From: SG8-41 sp036555035
GTDB taxonomy: Bacteria; Pseudomonadota; Gammaproteobacteria; Burkholderiales; SG8-41
Reading direction: 5' to 3'
DNA length: 13,844 nt
NCBI GenBank assembly: GCA_036555035.1
Contig: DATBMB010000046.1
Coordinates: 1-13,844, forward strand
In this document: positions 7,007-13,844 of the stretch, in pieces
How positions within the stretch are numbered: the stretch's first letter is position 1
How the letters are laid out: each line of letters begins with the position of its first letter
Position numbers and translations under genes: made by a program
Notes under the pieces: generated by a model
Told to the model about the DNA's origin: nothing
The model's input: only the letters and a program-made list of their open reading frames with translations
The model's database searches: none

Positions 7007-9556
7007 ATGTCCACCTTGCTGATCATCCTCGCCGCGGTCGCGGTCGCCTGGACCCTCGCCTACCACCGCCTGCCCGCCGTCGTCTGGACGGTTGCGATCG
7101 CAATCGGGCTCGGCCTCGCCACCGTCTACGCGAATTGGCCGCAGCCGCTCGTCACAGCGTTGTGGGCCGTCTTCGTCATCGGTGCGCTCATCGGCAATCC
7201 GACACCGATCCGGCGCGCGCTCGTCAGCCGGCCGCTGCTGGCGCTGTTTCGCAAGATCCTTCCGCAGGTGTCGCAGACCGAGCAGGAAGCACTCGAGGCC
7301 GGCACGGTATGGTGGGACGGCGAGCTCTTCAGCGGGAAGCCGGACTGGAAGAAGCTCCTCGGCTATCCGCGCCCCAAGCTCACTGCGGAGGAGCGGGCGT
7401 TTCTCGACGGCCCGGTCGAAGAGCTGTGCGCCATGACCCACGACTGGGAGGTCTCGCACGAGCTCCATGACCTGCCGCCGCACGTCTGGCAGTTCATCCG
7501 CGACAAGGGCTTCATCGGCATGATCATCCCAAAGGAGTACGGCGGGCACGGGTTCTCCGCGCTTGCCCACTCCGAGGTGATCGTGAAGCTCACCACGCGC
7601 TCTAGCACGGCCGCGATCACGGTGATGGTGCCGAATTCGCTCGGCCCGGCGGAGCTGCTGCTCCACTACGGCACGCCAGCGCAGAAGGCCCATTACCTGC
7701 CCCGGCTCGCGAAGGGCATCGACATTCCCTGTTTTGCGCTGACCAGTCCCGAGGCGGGCTCGGATGCGGGCGCTATTCCCGATTTCGGCATCGTGTGCCG
7801 CGGCGAATGGCAGGGAAAGAAGGATGTCCTGGGCATGCGGCTCACCTGGGAGAAGCGCTACATCACGCTCGCGCCAGTCGCGACGCTGCTCGGGCTCGCG
7901 TTCCGGCTCTACGATCCCGATCACCTGCTCGGCGCGGCCGAGGACATAGGCATCACGCTCGCGCTGATTCCGACGCAGACCCCGGGCGTGCACATCGGGC
8001 GGCGGCACTATCCGCTCAGCGCCGTCTTCATGAACGGTCCGACCTGGGGCAAGGATGTTTTCGTGCCGCTGGATTTCGTGATCGGCGGCGCCGCGTACGT
8101 CGGCCAGGGCTGGAAGATGCTGATGAACTGCCTCGCGGCCGGGCGCTCCATATCACTTCCCGCCAACGCGTGCGGCATCGCGAAGGGCTGCGCGCTCACC
8201 ACCGGCGCCTACGGGCGCGTGCGCCAGCAGTTTCGCCTCTCCATCGGGCGCTTCGAGGGGGTGGAGGAGGCGCTTGCTCGGATCGGGGCCAACACCTACA
8301 TCATGGACGCGGCGCGCGTCATGACCGCCGGCGCGGTGGACCTGGGCGAGAAACCCTCGGTGGTATCGGCGATCGTGAAGTACCACCTCACCGAGCGCGG
8401 CCGGAGCGTCATCAACGACGCAATGGATGTCCACGGCGGCAAAGGCATCTGCCTGGGGCCGAGCAACTACCTCGCGCGCGCCTACCAGCAGACGCCGATC
8501 GCGATCACGGTGGAGGGCGCGAACATCCTGACGCGCTCCATGATCATCTTCGGGCAGGGTGCGATTCGCGGGCATCCGTTCGTGCTCAGGGAAATCCAGG
8601 CGACGCAGGAGAAGAATCCGGGTAAGGCGCTGCGCGACTTCGACGCCGCGTTCTTCGGGCATCTCGGCTTCATCGCGTCGAACAAGGCGCGCGCATTCTG
8701 GATGGGGCTCACGGGCGCGCGCCTGGTCGCGGTCCCGGGCGACCGGCACACCCGGCGCTACTACCAGCACTTGACGCGCCTGTCGGCCGCGTTCGCGTGG
8801 GCCGCGGACGTGTCCATGTTCCTGCTCGGCGGATCGCTCAAGCGCCGCGAGCGGTTGTCGGCGCGGCTGGGCGACATCCTGTCCAATCTCTACCTTGCTT
8901 CCGCCGCGCTGAAGCGCTACGAGGACGACGGGCGTCCGGCCGAGGACCTGCCGTTCGTGCACTGGTCGGTGCGCGATGCCCTGGCGCGCATAGAGGACGC
9001 GTTCTACGGGCTCATCGCGAATATGCCCAGCCGATTCGTGGCGGGGGTGCTGCTGCGCGCGATCGTCTTTCCGTTCGCATTTCCCCTGGGCCGGGAGTTC
9101 TCGCCGCCGCGCGACCGGCTGGGAAGCCAGGTGGTCGGATTGCTGCTCACGCCCGGCCCGGCGCGCGAGCGGCTGACTGCCGGCGTCTACGTTCCGCGCG
9201 ACCCCGACGAGCCGGTGGCCGTGCTGGAAGCGGCGCTGCGCGAGGTGATCGCCGCCGAGCCAATCGGCGCCAAGATCCGGCAGGCGCGCGCGAGCGGCGT
9301 GATCACGAGCACCTTCGCCGATCCGATCGTGGACGAGGCGCACGCCAAGGGTGTCATCACGCAGGCGGAAAAGGAGACGATGGAGCGCGCGAAGATGCTG
9401 CGCCGCCGCGTCATCATGGTGGACGATTTCCCGAAGGACCTCGGCAAGACCGAGATCCATCAGACGACCCAGCCGGTCACCTTCGAGGCCCTGCGCGGCA
9501 AGACCTCCTGGCCCGAGCTCGGGACCCGCGACCACGAGCCCAGCCCGGCACCCTGA
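7007..9556 (+). CDS. fadE: FadE-type membrane acyl-CoA dehydrogenase
   Basis: 849 residues from the ATG at 7007, preceded by GGGGGG. The protein closely follows E. coli FadE in order, length (814 there) and motifs. Hydrophobic N-terminal segments lie at about 3-18, 24-41 and 48-62. The acyl-CoA dehydrogenase core has IPKEYGGHGFSA, TSPEAGSDAGAIPD (246-259), RLTWEKRYITLAP, and ITVEGANILTRSM with Glu503 as the probable catalytic base. The FadE-specific C-terminal part (DUF1974, from about 523) has YYQHLTRLSA, GGSLKRRERLSARLGDI and VHWSVRDAL. It oxidises acyl-CoA to trans-2-enoyl-CoA with FAD at the inner membrane, the first step of beta-oxidation. It heads a rightward cluster of fatty-acid genes and is divergent from the BTAD regulator. 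An array of GTGACG repeats starts 5 nt after its stop. No damage is seen. Confidence 0.95.
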   Translation: MSTLLIILAAVAVAWTLAYHRLPAVVWTVAIAIGLGLATVYANWPQPLVTALWAVFVIGALIGNPTPIRRALVSRPLLALFRKILPQVSQTEQEALEAGTVWWDGELFSGKPDWKKLLGYPRPKLTAEERAFLDGPVEELCAMTHDWEVSHELHDLPPHVWQFIRDKGFIGMIIPKEYGGHGFSALAHSEVIVKLTTRSSTAAITVMVPNSLGPAELLLHYGTPAQKAHYLPRLAKGIDIPCFALTSPEAGSDAGAIPDFGIVCRGEWQGKKDVLGMRLTWEKRYITLAPVATLLGLAFRLYDPDHLLGAAEDIGITLALIPTQTPGVHIGRRHYPLSAVFMNGPTWGKDVFVPLDFVIGGAAYVGQGWKMLMNCLAAGRSISLPANACGIAKGCALTTGAYGRVRQQFRLSIGRFEGVEEALARIGANTYIMDAARVMTAGAVDLGEKPSVVSAIVKYHLTERGRSVINDAMDVHGGKGICLGPSNYLARAYQQTPIAITVEGANILTRSMIIFGQGAIRGHPFVLREIQATQEKNPGKALRDFDAAFFGHLGFIASNKARAFWMGLTGARLVAVPGDRHTRRYYQHLTRLSAAFAWAADVSMFLLGGSLKRRERLSARLGDILSNLYLASAALKRYEDDGRPAEDLPFVHWSVRDALARIEDAFYGLIANMPSRFVAGVLLRAIVFPFAFPLGREFSPPRDRLGSQVVGLLLTPGPARERLTAGVYVPRDPDEPVAVLEAALREVIAAEPIGAKIRQARASGVITSTFADPIVDEAHAKGVITQAEKETMERAKMLRRRVIMVDDFPKDLGKTEIHQTTQPVTFEALRGKTSWPELGTRDHEPSPAP

Positions 9557-9561
9557 GCGGC

Positions 9562-9703
9562 GTGACGAGGTACAGGTGACGATTACGGGTGACGAGGTAC
9601 GGGTGACGGGAGCTCGTTTACAGGGCGGTGTCATGGGACAAGCCCACAGGTCGTGCGTCACCCTTATCTCGTCACCTTCATCTCGTCACCTGTATCTCGT
9701 CAC
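9562..9703. repeat. Inverted pair of GTGACG tandem arrays between fadE and the crotonase gene
   Basis: The left arm (9562-9608) is three tandem 13-14-nt units plus a final GTGACG: GTGACGAGGTACAG, GTGACGATTACGG, GTGACGAGGTACGG. The right arm (9656-9703) carries the same unit on the other strand; read in reverse complement it is GTGACGAGATACAG, GTGACGAGATGAAG, GTGACGAGATAAGG, then GTGACG. The arms could pair over about 47 nt around a 47-nt loop, with most mismatches in the middle unit. The array fills the whole junction, ending 5 nt before the next ATG. A similar array lies at 11335-11418. Confidence 0.85.
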
Positions 9704-9708
9704 TCGTT

Positions 9709-10494
9709 ATGAGCGATAGCGTTCTCTACTCTGTGGCGGAGGGCGTGGCGACGATCACGCTCAACCGCCCGCAGGTGCTGAATGCGCTCGATGCCCGCGC
9801 AATCGTCGAGCTGCGCGCCGCATGCGAGCGCGCCGAGCACGACGCGGCGGCGCGCGCCGTGGTGCTGCGGGGAGCCGGGCCCGCGTTCCTGGCGGGCGGG
9901 GACGTGGCATTCTTCCGCGCCAATCTCGCGCGCATGCCGGCGCTGGTGCGCGAAGGCGGCGCGGAATTGAATCACGCGATTCTCGCGCTGCGGCGAACAC
10001 CCAAGCCGGTCCTCGCAAGCGTGCACGGCGCGGTGGCCGGCGCGGGCGTCAGCCTCGCCGCGGCCGCCGATCTCGCGATCGCGGCGGAGGGAACGAAGTT
10101 CACGGTCGCCTACAGCAGGCTCGGCACGAGCCCGGATGGAGGCGCGACGCATTTCCTTCCGCGGCTCGTGGGCGCGCGCCGGGCGCTCGAGCTCATGCTG
10201 CTGTCGGACGCGTTCGATGCGCAGACGGCGCTCAGGCTGGGGCTCGTCAACTGGGTGACCGGCGCGGAGCAGCTGGGGAGCGAGACCGAGACTATCGCAC
10301 GCCGGCTTGCACTCGGCCCGACGCTCGCGTTCGGCGAGATCAAGCGGCTCGTGAACGAGAGCCCCGACCAGACGCTGGCGGCCCAGCTCGAAATCGAGAT
10401 CGACGCGTTCGCGCGCTGCGCCGGAACGCGCGACTTCGCCGAGGGCGTCGCCGCGTTCGTCGAGAAGCGCAAGCCGGTTTTCAGGGGCGAGTGA
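9709..10494 (+). CDS. Enoyl-CoA hydratase/isomerase (crotonase) family protein, isomerase-like active site
   Basis: 261 residues. The family N-terminus (VATITLNRPQVLNALD) fixes the start at ATG 9709. No Shine-Dalgarno is visible, because the repeat arm runs to within 5 nt; a GTG at 9628 would translate through the repeat and is less likely. Oxyanion-hole segments are AGGDVAFF (62-69) and HGAVAGAG (106-113). The two glutamates of rat enoyl-CoA hydratase (Glu144, Glu164) align with Ser115 and Tyr135. The segment TSPDGGATHFLPR carries Asp143, the position used by PaaG-type isomerases. A double-bond isomerase (delta3/delta2 or PaaG-like) or another crotonase reaction therefore fits better than straight hydration. 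The alignment was by eye. It lies between fadE and the SDR gene, whose ATG starts 6 nt after this stop. Confidence 0.9.
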   Translation: MSDSVLYSVAEGVATITLNRPQVLNALDARAIVELRAACERAEHDAAARAVVLRGAGPAFLAGGDVAFFRANLARMPALVREGGAELNHAILALRRTPKPVLASVHGAVAGAGVSLAAAADLAIAAEGTKFTVAYSRLGTSPDGGATHFLPRLVGARRALELMLLSDAFDAQTALRLGLVNWVTGAEQLGSETETIARRLALGPTLAFGEIKRLVNESPDQTLAAQLEIEIDAFARCAGTRDFAEGVAAFVEKRKPVFRGE

Positions 10495-10505
10495 CGGGTG
10501 ATGAG
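10491..10505 (+). repeat. Minimal GTGACG-type repeat at the crotonase/SDR junction
   Basis: GTGACGGGTGATGAG resembles a shortened copy of the intergenic repeat unit. The crotonase stop TGA lies in its first half and the SDR start ATG in its second. Its short length means chance resemblance is possible. Confidence 0.35.
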
Positions 10506-11319
10506 TCTGCGCGGCAAAACCGTGTTCATCACCGGCGCGACGCGCGGCATCGGGCGCGAGATCGCGCTGCGCTGCGCGCGCGACGGCGCCAACATCGTAG
10601 TGACCGGCAAGACTTCCGAACCGCACCCGCGGCTTCCCGGAACGATCCACAGCGTAGCGAAGGAGGTAGAGGCCGCGGGCGGAGCCGCGCTTCCCGTCCA
10701 GCTCGATGTGAGGGACGCGGACGCCGTGGCCGATGCGGTGACGCAGGCCGCGGCGGCGTTCGGCGGCATCGATTGCCTGGTCAACAACGCCAGCGCGATC
10801 GCGCTCACTGGCACACTCGACACCCCGGTCAAGCGCCTGGATCTCATGCTCGCGATCAATCTGCGGGGCACCTTCGTTTGCTCCCAGGCCTGCATCCCCC
10901 ACCTCATGAAAGCCTCGAATCCTCACATACTTACGCTCTCGCCCCCGCTCAACATGAGTCCGCGCTGGTTCAAGGATCACGCCGCCTATACGATGGCAAA
11001 ATACGGCATGAGCATGTGCACGCTGGGAATGGCGGAGGAGTTCCGGGCGGCCGGCATCGCGGTGAATTCCCTGTGGCCGCGCACCACGATCGCGACCGCC
11101 GCGATCGAGGTGAACTTCCCGGAGGCCATCCTCAAGGCGAGCCGCAAGCCCGCGATCGTAGCCGACGCGGCCTACGCGATCCTCAACCGCGACAGCCGCC
11201 GCGCCACGGGAAACTTCTACGTCGACGAGGCCGTGCTGCGCGAGGAAGGCGTCACCGATTTCGAAAGATACGCCGTGACGCCGGGCGCGCGGCTGTATCC
11301 CGATCCGTTCCTGGACTGA
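10501..11319 (+). CDS. HSDL2-type short-chain dehydrogenase/reductase
   Basis: 272 residues from the ATG at 10501, 6 nt after the crotonase stop; a GTG directly before it (10498) is in frame. Rossmann-fold cofactor motif TGATRGIG is at 11-18 and NNAS at 95-98. Catalytic Ser147 (in LTLSPP), Tyr163 and Lys167 (YTMAK) are all present. The stretches INLRGTFVCSQA, NPHILTLSPPLNM, AKYGMSMCTLGMAEEF and LWPRTTIATAAI are typical of the HSDL2 branch of SDRs. Mammalian HSDL2 carries a C-terminal SCP2 domain that is absent here. The substrate is not defined by sequence. In this setting it may oxidise a hydroxyacyl-CoA or a related lipid alcohol with NAD(P). Translational coupling to the crotonase is likely. 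Confidence 0.9.
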   Translation: MSLRGKTVFITGATRGIGREIALRCARDGANIVVTGKTSEPHPRLPGTIHSVAKEVEAAGGAALPVQLDVRDADAVADAVTQAAAAFGGIDCLVNNASAIALTGTLDTPVKRLDLMLAINLRGTFVCSQACIPHLMKASNPHILTLSPPLNMSPRWFKDHAAYTMAKYGMSMCTLGMAEEFRAAGIAVNSLWPRTTIATAAIEVNFPEAILKASRKPAIVADAAYAILNRDSRRATGNFYVDEAVLREEGVTDFERYAVTPGARLYPDPFLD

Positions 11320-11334
11320 TTGAGCTGGAAAAAA

Positions 11335-11418
11335 GTGACGAATAATGGTGACGATTACGGGTGACGATTAAGGATGACGAAAGTTTGAGGCTTAGACCGT
11401 CACCCATATCTCGTCACC
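11335..11418. repeat. Second inverted GTGACG array, between the SDR and acyl-CoA synthetase genes
   Basis: The left arm has GTGACGAATAATG (11335-11347), GTGACGATTACGG (11348-11360), GTGACGATTAAGG (11361-11373) and a variant ATGACGA. The unit GTGACGATTACGG is identical to one at 9576-9588. The right arm (11398-11418) reads GTGACGAGATATGG plus GTGACG in reverse complement. A 17-nt loop separates the arms. Orientation is the same as in the first array: GTGACG on the left, CGTCAC on the right. It starts 15 nt after the SDR stop and ends just before the ribosome binding site of the next gene. Confidence 0.8.
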
Positions 11419-11443
11419 AAGCGAAGCGACAAAAGGAGGGGAA

Positions 11444-13252
11444 ATGGCACAAATCGCTAGCCACCTGATTCCGCTCGAAGCGGCGGTCACGCTGGACGGC
11501 CTGTTCCGGGAGCGCGTGAAACGCACGCCGGATTCCATTGCCTATCGCGCCTACAACGAGGCCCACAGCAACTGGCGCGACTACACCTGGGGCCAGATCG
11601 ATCACCAGGTCGCGCGCTGGCAGGCCGCGCTCGAGAAGGAGGGCGTGAAGGCGGGCGACCGCGTGGCGGTGATGCTGCGCAACTGCCCCGAGTGGGTGAT
11701 CTACGACCAGGCAGCGCTCGGGCTCGGGGCCGTGGTGGTGCCGCTCTACACGCAGGACCGGCCGGAAAACGTCGCCTATATCATCCAGGACTCGGGCTGC
11801 AAGGTGCTGCTGATCGAAGGCGCCGAGCAATGGCAGCCGTTGTCCGCGGTCAAGGGGCAGCTCTCGAGCCTGCTGCGGATCCTGACCGTCCAGTCCGTCC
11901 CCAACGCGGGAGAGCCCAGGGTGAGGTCGATCGGCGAATGGCTGCCGGACCAGGGCGGCGCGACGCGCCACGTGCCGCGCGATCCCAATGCGCTCGCGAC
12001 GATCGTCTATACCTCGGGCACGACGGGGCGTCCCAAGGGCGTGATGCTCTCGCACCACAACATCCTCTCCAATGCGGCGGCGGCCTCTTTCGATGTGCTG
12101 ACAACCGGCCCCGACGACATGCTGCTCTCGTTCCTGCCGCTCTCGCACACCTTCGAGCGCACCTGCGGCTATTACCTCACCATCATGAGCGGCGCGACCA
12201 ACACCTACTCGCGCGGCATCCCGCAGCTCGCCGAGGATCTGCAGGCGGTGCGCCCGACTATCCTCATCTCGGTTCCGCGCATCTACGAGCGCGTCTACGG
12301 GCGGATCCGCGATGCGCTCGAAGCGGGCTCGCCGTTGAAGAAAAAGCTATTCATGCTCGCGGTGGACGTCGGCTACGCGCGCTTCGAGCACGCGCAGGGG
12401 CGGGGGCCGTGGAAGGCTTCGTTCCTGCTGTGGCCGATCCTGCACGCGCTGGTGGCGAAGAAGATCCTGGCGCGTCTCGGCGGCCGCATGCGCGCGGCGA
12501 TCTCCGGCGGCGCCGCGCTGACGCCCGAGATCTCGCGCGTATTCACCGGGCTCGGGCTCACCGTCCTGCAGGGCTACGGACTCACGGAAACGAGCCCCAT
12601 CGCGTGCGCGAACCGCCCCGACGACAACCTTCCCGCGAGCGTGGGCCGGCCCATCCCCGGCGTCCAGGTCCGGATCGGCGAAGCCAACGCGCTCATGATC
12701 AAGGGCCCGAACATCATGCTCGGCTACTGGAACAACCCGGAGGCGACGAAGGCGATGGTCGGGCCGGACGGCTGGCTCAATTCCGGTGACACCGCGCGCA
12801 TCGACCAGCAGGGCCACGTCTTCATCACCGGGCGCCTCAAGGAGATCATCGTACTGTCAAACGGCGAGAAGGTCCCCCCGGTGGACATCGAGTCGGCCAT
12901 CGCGCGCGACCCGTTGTTCGAGCAGGTCATGCTGCTGGGCGAAGGCAAGCCCTACCTCGCCGTCATGACGGTCCTCAACGCGGAGCACTGGAAGAAGCTG
13001 TGCACGGAACGGGGCCTCAATCCGGCTTCACCCGAGTCGGCGCGCTCCGGGCAGGTCAACGAAGTGCTGATCGCTCGGGTGGCCGCCCAGATGCGGGAGT
13101 TTCCGGGCTATGCCCAGGTGCGGCGGGTGAGCGCGACGCTCGAGCCGTGGACGGTGGAGAACGGAATGCTCACGCCGACCATGAAGCTGAAGCGCGCCAA
13201 GGTCATCGAGAAGTTCAACGCCGAGATCGATGGCATGTACAGGGGGCACTAG
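11444..13252 (+). CDS. Long-chain acyl-CoA synthetase (FAA1-type AMP-forming ligase)
   Basis: 602 residues. The start ATG at 11444 has a strong site, AAAGGAGGGG, 3 nt upstream. ATP/AMP-binding motifs are YTSGTTGRPKG (189-199), GYGLTETSP (377-385) and SGD with Asp449 followed by GRLKEIIVLSNGEKV. PTMKLKR near the C-terminus supplies the conserved adenylation lysine (probably Lys581). The stretches FLPLSHTFERTCGYY and SVPRIYERVYGRI are typical of the FAA1/COG1022 branch. It converts a free fatty acid, ATP and CoA to acyl-CoA, feeding FadE encoded upstream in the same direction. The length is normal and the protein looks intact. It is separated from the SDR gene by the second GTGACG array but has its own good ribosome binding site. 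Chain-length preference cannot be read from sequence. Confidence 0.94.
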   Translation: MAQIASHLIPLEAAVTLDGLFRERVKRTPDSIAYRAYNEAHSNWRDYTWGQIDHQVARWQAALEKEGVKAGDRVAVMLRNCPEWVIYDQAALGLGAVVVPLYTQDRPENVAYIIQDSGCKVLLIEGAEQWQPLSAVKGQLSSLLRILTVQSVPNAGEPRVRSIGEWLPDQGGATRHVPRDPNALATIVYTSGTTGRPKGVMLSHHNILSNAAAASFDVLTTGPDDMLLSFLPLSHTFERTCGYYLTIMSGATNTYSRGIPQLAEDLQAVRPTILISVPRIYERVYGRIRDALEAGSPLKKKLFMLAVDVGYARFEHAQGRGPWKASFLLWPILHALVAKKILARLGGRMRAAISGGAALTPEISRVFTGLGLTVLQGYGLTETSPIACANRPDDNLPASVGRPIPGVQVRIGEANALMIKGPNIMLGYWNNPEATKAMVGPDGWLNSGDTARIDQQGHVFITGRLKEIIVLSNGEKVPPVDIESAIARDPLFEQVMLLGEGKPYLAVMTVLNAEHWKKLCTERGLNPASPESARSGQVNEVLIARVAAQMREFPGYAQVRRVSATLEPWTVENGMLTPTMKLKRAKVIEKFNAEIDGMYRGH

Positions 13253-13264
13253 GAGCATGTGCCG

Positions 13265-13654
13265 ATGACGGCGCTGCCACAGGGCAAGGAGCCGACACTG
13301 CGCGTGGTGCCCATGCCGGCCGACGAGAACCAGGCCGGCGACATCTTCGGCGGGTGGATCATGTCGCAGGTGGACATTGCCGGCAGCGTCGCCGCGGTGC
13401 GCATCGCGCGCGGCCGGGTGGCGACGGTGGCGGTCAACTCGTTCCAGTTCAAGCAGCCGGTGCTGGTGGGCGACCTGGTGAGCTTCTACGCCGACGTGGT
13501 GCGCGTGGGGCGCACGTCCATCACCGTCAACGTCGAGGTCTACGCCCAGCGCCGGCCGGAGCGCGAGGAGGTTGTGAAAGTGACTGAAGCGACATTGACT
13601 TACGTTGCGGTCGATGAGAATCGGCGGCCTCGTGTTGTATCAGCGCAACAATGA
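13265..13654 (+). CDS. yciA: YciA-type acyl-CoA thioesterase
   Basis: 129 residues from the ATG at 13265. AGGAG overlaps the stop codon of the synthetase gene and lies 9 nt upstream; an in-frame GTG at 13259 is too close to it. The single hotdog domain matches E. coli YciA: MPADENQAGDIFGGWIMSQ (17-35) with the family residues Asn22 and Asp26, then FKQPVLVGD, SITVNVEV and a closing ATLTYVAVDENRRPR. The enzyme hydrolyses acyl-CoA to free acid and CoA, usually with broad chain-length range, in the cytoplasm as a multimer. The 12-nt gap to the synthetase gene implies co-transcription. A ligase and a thioesterase side by side could form a control loop on acyl-CoA level and CoA supply; that role is inference. 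Confidence 0.94.
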   Translation: MTALPQGKEPTLRVVPMPADENQAGDIFGGWIMSQVDIAGSVAAVRIARGRVATVAVNSFQFKQPVLVGDLVSFYADVVRVGRTSITVNVEVYAQRRPEREEVVKVTEATLTYVAVDENRRPRVVSAQQ

Positions 13655-13677
13655 GTTACGCCAAATTTGAAGAAAGA

Positions 13678-13705
13678 TTGTAAAAACCCAAGCTAAGGGT
13701 AAGAT
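13678..13705 (+). promoter_or_regulatory. Candidate sigma-70 promoter
   Basis: TTGTAA (13678-13683) and TAAGAT (13700-13705) are separated by 16 nt in a patch much richer in A+T than its surroundings, upstream of the last gene. This suggests that the exported protein is transcribed separately from the fatty-acid cluster. No convincing terminator hairpin was seen between the thioesterase stop and this point. Confidence 0.4.
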
Positions 13706-13720
13706 ATTCCACGTGCTTTT

Positions 13721-13749
13721 AGGAGGAGGCGTCGAGTTCGCAGCGCCTC
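13721..13749 (+). promoter_or_regulatory. Leader segment with an orphan Shine-Dalgarno inside a small hairpin
   Basis: AGGAGGAGG (13721-13729) is a near-perfect ribosome binding sequence, but no start codon follows at usable distance. GAGGCG (13726-13731) can pair with CGCCTC (13744-13749). The segment lies in the presumed leader of the last gene, about 35 nt before that gene's own AGGGGA site. It may hold 30S subunits or influence translation, or it may be chance in purine-rich DNA. Confidence 0.25.
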
Positions 13750-13763
13750 GCAGGGGAATGTCG

Positions 13764-13844
13764 ATGAATATTCGAATGAAGTTGAGTCGCGCCATTGTCA
13801 CGGGGACCCTGGTCGCGACGTCAGGCGCGGCGATGGGCGGCGGT
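13764..13844 (+). CDS. Start of an exported protein, truncated by the window end
   Basis: Only 27 codons are visible. ATG 13764 is preferred because AGGGGA lies about 6 nt upstream; the in-frame ATG at 13758 is too close to it. The N-terminus has Arg4, Lys6 and Arg9, then a hydrophobic run ending near SGAAMG, which reads as a Sec signal peptide with cleavage near the end of the visible part. The mature protein is not in the window, so its function cannot be named. It has a likely promoter of its own. Confidence 0.6.
   Translation, partial: MNIRMKLSRAIVTGTLVATSGAAMGGG

Noticed and set aside
3945..7007. Two long plus-strand frames (3945-5186 and 5808-7007)
   Set aside because: Antisense shadows of the STAND-BTAD regulator, which has intact Walker and BTAD motifs on the minus strand.
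9562..9703. CRISPR array
   Set aside because: Units are 13-14 nt, directly tandem without spacers, inverted in the second half, and no cas gene is present.
6401..10980. Long minus-strand frames opposite fadE, the crotonase and the SDR gene (6401-8008, 8153-9661, 9700-10980)
   Set aside because: Shadows of well-recognised genes; they cross gene borders and repeat arrays and show no motifs.
9822..11345. Plus-strand frame of 507 codons in another phase
   Set aside because: Overlaps two genuine enzymes out of phase; Arg/Ala/Gly-rich translation typical of a GC shadow.
13764..13844. Naming the last gene as a PEP-CTERM or other specific secreted protein
   Set aside because: Only the signal peptide is visible; nothing in 27 codons identifies a family.

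Overview
The window is GC-rich (about two thirds G+C) bacterial DNA with tightly packed genes. FadE-type acyl-CoA dehydrogenase, a NarL-type histidine kinase, a YciA thioesterase, a likely sigma-54 promoter and a lipoprotein signal all indicate a Gram-negative proteobacterium. A betaproteobacterium is my best guess, from protein style only. No rRNA, tRNA, CRISPR array, transposase or prophage gene was seen.

Left part (1-3668): a membrane sensor histidine kinase of the NarL class runs leftward off the window edge. It is divergent from a rightward pair: a transmembrane serine/threonine protein kinase with a long charged coiled coil and a C-terminal Sel1-like region, then a predicted lipoprotein of unknown function. 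The gap between the divergent genes looks like a complete sigma-54 promoter: an upstream 17-nt dyad (1015-1031), an IHF-like core (1101-1113) and a -24/-12 element with one mismatch to consensus (1119-1135). I read the kinase/lipoprotein pair as an envelope signalling module whose transcription is itself activator-controlled.

Middle (3669-7006): a 1073-residue STAND-ATPase regulator with a C-terminal winged helix and BTAD domain lies on the minus strand. It meets the lipoprotein gene tail to tail with no spacer (the two stop codons form TGATCA) and is divergent from fadE. The 116-bp gap between regulator and fadE contains a perfect 13-bp palindrome of REP-like appearance.

Right part (7007-13654): a rightward fatty-acid degradation cluster: fadE, a crotonase that looks more like an isomerase than a hydratase, an HSDL2-type short-chain dehydrogenase, a long-chain acyl-CoA synthetase and a YciA-type acyl-CoA thioesterase. 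FadD-like activation, FadE dehydrogenation and accessory crotonase/SDR steps would act in sequence, and YciA can release CoA from excess thioesters. No thiolase is present, so the pathway is completed elsewhere. Two gene junctions in this cluster are filled by head-to-head arrays of a 13-14-nt GTGACG unit that can fold into large hairpins, and a minimal copy lies at a third. The window ends in the signal peptide of a further exported protein with its own likely promoter.

The best candidates for something undescribed are the GTGACG inverted arrays, the sigma-54-controlled envelope kinase plus lipoprotein, and the crotonase lacking both hydratase glutamates.
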